Below are positions 55,468 through 61,482 of a stretch of DNA of 64,000 bases, piece after piece. The position numbers and the translations under genes were made by a program. The number at the start of each line of letters is the position of its first letter. Position 1 is the stretch's first letter. The notes under the pieces were generated by a model. The model worked only from the letters and a program-made list of their open reading frames with translations, was not told the origin of the DNA and searched no databases. Origin of the DNA: Nocardioides sp. (GTDB lineage: Bacteria > Actinomycetota > Actinomycetes > Propionibacteriales > Nocardioidaceae); assembly GCF_030019515.1 (NCBI RefSeq), contig NZ_JASEEQ010000019.1:1-64000 (forward strand). Reading direction: 5' to 3'.

Positions 55468-56214
55468 ATGGACCTCGTGATCTACGCCGACTTCGGTTCA
55501 CCCGCGTGCGCGCTGGCGAGCGCGCGGGCCGACGCACTGACCGCGGCCGACGTCCAGGTGGACTGGCGCGCGGTCGAGCCCGACCCCCGGCTGCCGGTCG
55601 GGGGCGTCCGGATGGGTGCGTCCGAGCGCGACGCCCTGGAGCGCGAGCTCGAGGCCGTGGCCGGCCTGCTGCTCCCGGGCGAGGAGCTGCCCGGCTCGGT
55701 GCCGGCGTTCCGGCCTAATGGCCGCGGCCCGGTCGCCGGCTACGCCGAGGCGTACGGCGCTGGCGTGGCCGACGACGTCCGGCGGCTGCTGTTCTCGGCC
55801 TATTGGAGCCGGGGCCAGGACATCGGCAGCCCGGAGGTGCTGCGCCGGCTGCTGGCCGGCCCGATCCTGCGCGGGCACGCGACGTCGGTGCCGCTGAGCG
55901 ACTTCGGGCTGGCCGTGAGCCCCAGTCGGGGACCGATCACGATGGCCGCCTTCCGCCGGATCCGGGACTGGTCCGCGCAGTGGCGGGCCCTCAACGCCGC
56001 GCCGCTGCCGCTCCTGGTGGTCGACGGGCGGCTGCCGGTGGCCGGCGAGACCGCGCTGCGACGGCTCGAGAAGGAGCTGGATCGGGCCGGCGCCACGGTG
56101 CGTCCGGTGCTGCCGGACCCGGGTCGATACCCCGTCGTACCCGACCCGCCGGCGCTGCCGTGGGTCTCGGCGAACGGCGGGCCCTGGCGGCACGCCTTCA
56201 TGGTCGGCGCCTGA
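55468..56214 (+). CDS. DsbA/HCCA-isomerase-like thioredoxin-fold protein
   Basis: The 248-residue protein begins DLVIYADFGSPACALASARA, the first strand and helix of the DsbA-like 2-hydroxychromene-2-carboxylate isomerase group; no CxxC pair is present. YWSRGQDIGSPEVLRRLL also fits that family. It likely uses glutathione- or mycothiol-type thiols or is an isomerase. AGGAGG precedes the ATG, so the frame upstream to 55411 is rejected. Confidence 0.78.
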   Translation: MDLVIYADFGSPACALASARADALTAADVQVDWRAVEPDPRLPVGGVRMGASERDALERELEAVAGLLLPGEELPGSVPAFRPNGRGPVAGYAEAYGAGVADDVRRLLFSAYWSRGQDIGSPEVLRRLLAGPILRGHATSVPLSDFGLAVSPSRGPITMAAFRRIRDWSAQWRALNAAPLPLLVVDGRLPVAGETALRRLEKELDRAGATVRPVLPDPGRYPVVPDPPALPWVSANGGPWRHAFMVGA

Positions 56215-56241
56215 GCCCTGTCGGGCGCTGGTTGGGGAGAA

Positions 56242-56273
56242 CCGGGCCGGCTCGCGATCGCGAGCCGGCCCGG
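56242..56273. terminator. Perfect 32-bp palindrome, bidirectional terminator
   Basis: The two 16-base halves, CCGGGCCGGCTCGCGA and its exact reverse complement, meet at 56257/56258. The site lies between the stop of the DsbA-like gene (56214) and the stop of the convergent DUF2249 gene (56301). A long GC stem without a U-run is common for actinobacterial terminators. Confidence 0.75.
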
Positions 56274-56300
56274 CCTGTTCCTCTGCGGTTCTGTCGCGAT

Positions 56301-56537
56301 CTACGACGCGGTGACGCGTCCGATCCGGACCCGCCAGACCTCCGGGCCCTCCTCGAGGTAGTCCCAGGCGAACTCGCCCTTGTGCTCGGCGTCGAGCTGG
56401 TAGTACAGCGGCTTGGGGTCGTGGTCGTTCACGAGCACGAAGCCGTCGCCGGGCGCGAGGTCGTGGTAGGTGCTGAAGATCAGCTCGTGGCGGCGGGCCG
56501 GGATCTCCTCGCGGACGTCCAGCTGGCGGTCGGTCAT
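56301..56537 (-). CDS. DUF2249 family protein
   Basis: The 78-residue protein reads LDVREEIPARRHELIFSTYH, GDGFVLVNDHDPKPLYYQL and GEFAWDYLEEGP, the DUF2249 pattern. Such proteins are found with nitric oxide and respiratory gene sets and may bind haem or interact with hemerythrin-like partners. The upstream palindrome is shared with the NnrS-NirK operon, which supports a common regulon. Confidence 0.88.
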   Translation of the reverse strand: MTDRQLDVREEIPARRHELIFSTYHDLAPGDGFVLVNDHDPKPLYYQLDAEHKGEFAWDYLEEGPEVWRVRIGRVTAS

Positions 56538-56574
56538 GCTCTCTCCTCGGGTCGACGGTGCTGAAGCACTAGAA

Positions 56575-56587
56575 ACGATAGCATCGT
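56575..56587. promoter_or_regulatory. ACGAT-N3-ATCGT operator before the DUF2249 gene
   Basis: ACGATAGCATCGT is a 13-bp palindrome 38 bases before the DUF2249 ATG. Read on the minus strand it contains TATCGT, a possible -10. The same arms recur at 60466-60478 before the NnrS-NirK operon, so one regulator, perhaps sensing NO or oxygen, probably controls both. Confidence 0.62.
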
Positions 56588-56610
56588 GTAAACAGGCATG
56601 GGTGGCGGGA

Positions 56611-59334
56611 TCAGCGGGTGACGTGGAAGATCCCGTGCGCGCCGCGCTCGGCGTCGACCATCAGGTGCGAGACGAACGGGTAGTGCCCGGGGTGCTGGAA
56701 CGAGAGCTCGACGAACCCGCCCTGGGCCGCGCCGAGCGCGAGCGCCTGGCTGCCGCCCCGCTCGGCGTTCCCGGGCCGGAGCAGGTAGGCACCCTCCGCG
56801 AACACGGTGTCGAACTGCTCGCCGACCACGTGGAAGGACGTGGTCCGGTTCGGGCCGGCGTCGAGGACCCAGACCCGGACCCGCTCGCCGACCTTCACCT
56901 CGATCTGGTCGTGGTCGTACTGGTTCGCGTAGCCGTTGAAGACCACCGCGTCCGGCTGCTCGCCCATCACCTTCGCGGCGTCGACGGGCCCGTCCTGGGC
57001 GCCGAGGTAGAGCTCGGACTGCACCATCAGGTAGCTCTTGTCGACACGCGGCAGGTTCGGCGGGTCGATCACCACCGCGCCGAACATGCCGTTGGCGATG
57101 TGCACCGCCATCGGCATCGTCGAGCAGTGGTAGAGCCAGATGCCGGAGCGGCGGGCCGTGAACCGGTAGACAAGCGACTCCCCGGGCGCGATCGTGCGCA
57201 TGTTCCGGTCCGGCGCGGTCTCCCCGGCGTGGAAGTCGATGGAGTGCCCCATCTGGGTGTCGTTGACGAGCCGGATGACGAACCGGTCGCCCACCCGGCC
57301 GTGCAGGGTGGGGCCGGGCATGGTGCCGTTGTAGGTCCACAGCTGCTGGCGCACACCCGGCGCGACCTCCGCGGACATCTCGGAGACGCGGAAGGTACGA
57401 CGGTGCACCCGCGACTCCTCCACCGGCGGGAGGGCGGGGTCGTGCGCCTCGAAGCCGGGCGCGGGGGCGGCGGCGAAGTCGAGGTCGGCCGCCGCGCTGC
57501 CCTGACTCGTGCTGTCCTGGCCCGTGCTGTCCTGGCCGGAGTGGTCCATGCCCGGCATCCCGGCCATCCCGGACCCGTCCGTCGCGCCGTCGACCGCTGC
57601 GGCCTGCGCCTGGTCCAGCCCGGTCACGCGGACGTGGAAGACCATCCCCATCTGCCGGTGCCCGACCACGGAGCACCAGCCCTCGATGCTGCGACCGACG
57701 ACGCCGACGTCGAGAACCTTGCTCTCGCCGGGCGAGAGCCGGCCGCTGTCCACGCCCGAGTCGAGGACCAGGTCGTGGACGTCGGTGTCGTCGGTGTTCG
57801 TGACCTCGATGACGAGCCGGTTGCCGGCCGGCACCTCCACCGTGTCGGGGGTGAACCGCATGTTCGCGGCACTGACCTCGACGCGGGTGGTCTCGCCGGT
57901 GGCCGCGATGCCGGCGGCCGACGACTCGTGCTTCGTGCCGGCCAGTGCGGTCGGGTCGACGGCCACGCCGGCGGCCACGGCGAGGACGACCAGCGCGACC
58001 CCGGTCGCGGCGAGGCCGGTGACCTGGCCGCGCGGCCGGTCGGCGGCGACCGGGGCGGGCCCGGTCCGCTGGCTCCTGGGGACCGACTCCACCGGCTGCT
58101 GCCGGGCCCGGCGCGCGGCGCGCAGGGCCCGGAACATCAGCGGCAAGAAGGCGGCGAGCGCCACGAGCACGGCCGCCGACACCACGACCCGGACCGGGCT
58201 CGGCGCGGGCAGCAGGAACACGACCAGGCCGACGTTGGTGATCGCGACGCGCAGCGCGCCGCCCCGGTCCATCTCGACGTTCGCGGCGCGGGCACCGGAG
58301 GGCCCGCCGCCGACGACCACCGGCACCAGGTAGGACATCGCGCCGAGCAGCACCTGGGCACCGAACCCGGCGGCCAGGCCCGGAGTGATCGCGTCGGCCA
58401 GCTCGTGGGCGGCCATCCAGCTCGGGGCGACGAGCACGCCCACCCCGAGGATCGCGACCAGTCCGGCCAGCCAGGCGACCGCGGCCGCGACGGACCAGGT
58501 GGCGAAGTGCATCGGGGGCTTGGCTCGCGCGACGCTCACGAACGGCCGCGCCAGCAGGACCAGCGCCCCGGCGTACACCAGCAGGCCCGCGCCCGCGACG
58601 GGTCGCAGGTCGACCAGGCAGCCGGCCACGCCGATCAGCAGGCCGGCGAGCAGCACCGGCAGCGCTCGCCGCGCCGTGTGCTCCGCACCCTCGGCGATGC
58701 GGGTGCGCAGCATGGTCGGCCAGAGCGTCACGACCGTGCCGAGCACGGTGAGCCCCATCCAGCCGAGCACGTTGACCATCACGTGGGCGACCATGATCCG
58801 CACGTGCCACTGCTCGGAGAGGCCGCGCGCCATCAGGACGCCGAACAGCGCCCCGAGCGGCAGCAGCGCCGCCGAGGCGACGTAGTAGCGCACGGTGACG
58901 GCGAATCGCGAGCCGAGCCCGTGGCGCAGCTGGGAGACCAGCGACACCGCGTGCCAGCCGACGGCCAGGGCGACCGCCGAGGCGCCCACCGTCGCGAGCA
59001 CCCAGCGGTCGGTGGGCACGGCGACCAGGACGAGCGCCGCGCCGACGTTGCACAGCACCAGCCGCACCGAGCGGGTGCGGTACGCCGTCGCCGTCGGGGC
59101 GTTGTGCAGCAGCGCGTCGGTGAAGTGCTGGCTCCAGACCAGGATCGAGTGGGTGACCGCCCCGAGCAGGAGCAGGTGGATCAGCAGCCACCGCGGCGCC
59201 GGGAGCTCGCGGTGCACCAGCGACACCACCACGACGACGATCAGCCACAGCAGGGCGGGCAGGTCGCGCAGCGGCGAGAAGCCCCGGCGCGCGCCCGCGC
59301 CCACGGGCCGGCTCCGGGTGCCGATGACGGTCAT
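56611..59334 (-). CDS. nirK: Copper nitrite reductase fused to a membrane domain and extra cupredoxin
   Basis: The 907-residue protein has an N-terminal membrane region of about ten helices (1-430), a first cupredoxin (about 465-565) with Cys554 in WCSVVGHRQMGM, a Met/His-rich linker (GMAGMPGMDH), then a two-domain NirK (610-905). Type 1 copper ligands are His697, Cys737, His745 and Met750; type 2 ligands include His702 and His736 (HSIDFH, HCSTMPMAVH). It should reduce nitrite to NO outside the cell. The extra cupredoxin could carry electrons from the membrane part. The start overlaps the nnrS-like stop (ATGA). Confidence 0.9.
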   Translation of the reverse strand: MTVIGTRSRPVGAGARRGFSPLRDLPALLWLIVVVVVSLVHRELPAPRWLLIHLLLLGAVTHSILVWSQHFTDALLHNAPTATAYRTRSVRLVLCNVGAALVLVAVPTDRWVLATVGASAVALAVGWHAVSLVSQLRHGLGSRFAVTVRYYVASAALLPLGALFGVLMARGLSEQWHVRIMVAHVMVNVLGWMGLTVLGTVVTLWPTMLRTRIAEGAEHTARRALPVLLAGLLIGVAGCLVDLRPVAGAGLLVYAGALVLLARPFVSVARAKPPMHFATWSVAAAVAWLAGLVAILGVGVLVAPSWMAAHELADAITPGLAAGFGAQVLLGAMSYLVPVVVGGGPSGARAANVEMDRGGALRVAITNVGLVVFLLPAPSPVRVVVSAAVLVALAAFLPLMFRALRAARRARQQPVESVPRSQRTGPAPVAADRPRGQVTGLAATGVALVVLAVAAGVAVDPTALAGTKHESSAAGIAATGETTRVEVSAANMRFTPDTVEVPAGNRLVIEVTNTDDTDVHDLVLDSGVDSGRLSPGESKVLDVGVVGRSIEGWCSVVGHRQMGMVFHVRVTGLDQAQAAAVDGATDGSGMAGMPGMDHSGQDSTGQDSTSQGSAAADLDFAAAPAPGFEAHDPALPPVEESRVHRRTFRVSEMSAEVAPGVRQQLWTYNGTMPGPTLHGRVGDRFVIRLVNDTQMGHSIDFHAGETAPDRNMRTIAPGESLVYRFTARRSGIWLYHCSTMPMAVHIANGMFGAVVIDPPNLPRVDKSYLMVQSELYLGAQDGPVDAAKVMGEQPDAVVFNGYANQYDHDQIEVKVGERVRVWVLDAGPNRTTSFHVVGEQFDTVFAEGAYLLRPGNAERGGSQALALGAAQGGFVELSFQHPGHYPFVSHLMVDAERGAHGIFHVTR

Positions 59335-60467
59335 GCGGCCTTCTCCTTGACGGGAACGGTGCTCGGGCGCCGGGCGCCGGTCACGACGGACCACGCGGCG
59401 AGCGCGAAGAAGGACAGCAGCGCCAGCACGTTCGCAGCCCCGCCGATCTGCCAGGCGAGGTGCACCTCGAGTGCGTCGCCGAGCCAGAGCCGCAGCGCCA
59501 GCGAGGCGTGCAGCAGCACGAGCGGTCCCCACAGCACGGTCCGGTACGGCAGCGGGCGACGCAGCACGGCCGGCAGGATCACCGGCGCGTGCGCCATGAT
59601 CATCGAGATCGTGAAGCCCAGGAACGTCGCGTGGATGACGACGTCGTACGGCGCTCCCGAGAGCGCGCTGCCGTGCAGCAGCCAGGTGCTGGCGGCCACG
59701 AGCAGCCAGAAGTAGCCGGCCAGCATGCTGGCCGCCATGAACCGGGTGAGCCCGGGTCGCCGGACCGTCCGCCAGGCGACGTCGTGGGCGACCAGCCAGC
59801 CGGTGAGCGCGGCCAGGGCGAGACCGAGCAGCGGATAGCCGACCTCCGGCCACAGCAGCGACCCGACCGTGCTCGCCATCACCGCGACCGTCAGCAGCAC
59901 CAGGGTCGGACCGGCCTTCGGTCCCATCGCGAGCCGGGCCAGCTCCAGCCGCTCGCCGGCGATGGTCAGCACCAGGAAGCCGGTCAGCCAGGGGATCAGG
60001 AGCGCGGTCTGGGTCCCGCCCAGCCACATGGCGGCCGCGCCGGCGCCGAGCACCGCGCCGAGCGCCTGCACGAGCACGGCGTCGTCGCGCTGGCGGCGCC
60101 ACAGCGGCACGTACAGGAGGGTCATCGCCAGCATCCCGAGCAGCAGGCCGGTGCGCCCGACGGCCAGGGGGACCGGGGCGAGCAGCAGCAGGGCGCCGAC
60201 GCCGAGCAGCGCCGGCGCGAGGTAGCCGAGCGACCGGCCCAGCGCCACGGAGCGCTCGAGGCAGACCAGGGTGCCGACGAAGCCGAGCGCCATCAGCATC
60301 CCGTGCACGTCGGGCAGCCGGTCGGTGGTCACCGGCGCGGGCACCCCGAGGAGCAGCAGCGCGGCGTCGAGCCCCGCGAGCATCGCCAGGCCGGCGGGCA
60401 GCAGGAGGACGCCACGCGGGGTCCTGGCTCGGGCCGAGACCGGTCGCGGCGGGGCAGCGTTTGTCAC
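59331..60467 (-). CDS. NnrS-like polytopic membrane protein
   Basis: The 378-residue protein has about twelve helices with His residues in positions like NnrS (PDVHGMLMALGFVGTLVCLE, VIHATFLGFTISMIMAHAPVI). NnrS proteins accompany denitrification and protect against NO stress. TACGAT, six bases before the GTG at 60467, overlaps the shared operator, so the mRNA is probably leaderless. It is the first gene of the NirK operon. Confidence 0.83.
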   Translation of the reverse strand: MTNAAPPRPVSARARTPRGVLLLPAGLAMLAGLDAALLLLGVPAPVTTDRLPDVHGMLMALGFVGTLVCLERSVALGRSLGYLAPALLGVGALLLLAPVPLAVGRTGLLLGMLAMTLLYVPLWRRQRDDAVLVQALGAVLGAGAAAMWLGGTQTALLIPWLTGFLVLTIAGERLELARLAMGPKAGPTLVLLTVAVMASTVGSLLWPEVGYPLLGLALAALTGWLVAHDVAWRTVRRPGLTRFMAASMLAGYFWLLVAASTWLLHGSALSGAPYDVVIHATFLGFTISMIMAHAPVILPAVLRRPLPYRTVLWGPLVLLHASLALRLWLGDALEVHLAWQIGGAANVLALLSFFALAAWSVVTGARRPSTVPVKEKAA

Positions 60468-60478
60468 GATGAGATCGT
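60466..60478. promoter_or_regulatory. ACGAT-N3-ATCGT operator before the NnrS-NirK operon
   Basis: ACGATGAGATCGT is palindromic in the outer five bases of each arm and covers both the predicted -10 and the first base of the GTG start. Binding there would block transcription. The same arms and spacing are seen at 56575-56587. Confidence 0.62.
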
Positions 60479-60505
60479 ATCTAAGGGTGGGCCGGCGAAG
60501 CGAGT

Positions 60506-60985
60506 TCAGGCCGCGATCGCGACGCCGAGCACCAGCAGCGCCAGGCTGAGACCGCCGAGCCCGGCCCGCAGTACGGCGGCGCGGACCGCGCCCCGGCGCA
60601 CCTGCTCGGCGAGGCGGGCCGCGAGGGCGGGGTCGCCGGCCGCCTCGACGCTACGGCGGCGCAGCCGGGTCATCTGGCGCGCCTGCTCGACGCCCACCGC
60701 GAGGACCGCGACCAGCGCCACGGCGACCAGCCCCGTGGCGACCAGGAGCGGACCACCCGACTCGTGACGCACCAGCACCCCGCCGGCGGCGTACCCGACC
60801 ACCAGGGCGGCGGTGCCGACGACGAGGTAGACGCGCCCCAGGCCGCGGAACAACGCCACCCGGGCGGCCGGGTCGAGGGTGCGGGCCGCGATCCGCGCGA
60901 CGACCATGATCGCGACCAGCCCCCCGACCCAGATGCTCGTCGCGAGGACGAGCACCGCGGTCAGGACGGCGTCGAGGAGGCTCAT
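60506..60985 (-). CDS. Small membrane protein with four helices (159 aa)
   Basis: Hydrophobic segments lie at about 5-28, 50-70, 78-98 and 135-157 (ATSIWVGGLVAIMVVARIAA and LSLALLVLGVAIAA). A His or Cys copper site is not obvious, and the family is not clear (DUF4149- or CopD-like topology is possible). It begins two bases after the OsmC stop and is probably co-transcribed with it. Confidence 0.72.
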   Translation of the reverse strand: MSLLDAVLTAVLVLATSIWVGGLVAIMVVARIAARTLDPAARVALFRGLGRVYLVVGTAALVVGYAAGGVLVRHESGGPLLVATGLVAVALVAVLAVGVEQARQMTRLRRRSVEAAGDPALAARLAEQVRRGAVRAAVLRAGLGGLSLALLVLGVAIAA

Positions 60986-60987
60986 GT

Positions 60988-61428
60988 CTAGGCGGTCTCC
61001 AGCTCGGCGCTGACGGTGATCGCCGCGCCGGCGAAGAGCCGGGAGATCGGGCACAGAGCGGCCGCGTCGTCGACCGCCGCCTGGAAGCCGTCGGCGTCCA
61101 GGCCGGCGACCCGGCCGCGGACGGCCAGTGCGGACGACACGACGGTGGGCTTGCCGTCCACCTCGTCGAGGCTGACCGTCGAGGAGACCGTGAGCTGCTG
61201 GGCCTCGACCTTGCGCTCACCCAGGCACAGGCTCAGCGCCATCGCGAAGCACGAGGAGTGGGCCGCCGCAGCCAGCTCCTCCGGGCTGGTCCTGCCGCCC
61301 GGCGCCTCGGTGCGGGCGGCCCAGGTGACCGGGAGCGCGTCGAACGCGCCGCTGTCCGGCTGGATCCGGCCGTCGCCGCGGGCGAGGCCGCCCTGCCAGG
61401 TGGTCGTGGCTGTGCGTTCGGCAATCAT
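60988..61428 (-). CDS. OsmC/Ohr-type organic hydroperoxide reductase
   Basis: The 146-residue protein has the paired cysteines Cys60 (AHSSCFAMAL) and Cys126 (AALCPISR) of the OsmC fold and reduces organic hydroperoxides with thiols. SPEELAAAAHSSC is the typical OsmC active-site lead-in. It is divergent in role from NirK but likely part of the same stress-responsive neighbourhood. Confidence 0.93.
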   Translation of the reverse strand: MIAERTATTTWQGGLARGDGRIQPDSGAFDALPVTWAARTEAPGGRTSPEELAAAAHSSCFAMALSLCLGERKVEAQQLTVSSTVSLDEVDGKPTVVSSALAVRGRVAGLDADGFQAAVDDAAALCPISRLFAGAAITVSAELETA

Positions 61429-61482
61429 CGGTCGATCGATCTCCTTCGGTCGGTTCGAACGACACCGGTGCGGTGCCGCAGG

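Noticed and set aside
56470..59715. A 1,081-codon open frame on the plus strand
   Set aside because: It is antisense to the NirK fusion gene, rich in Arg, His, Gly and Asp, and shows no recognisable domain.
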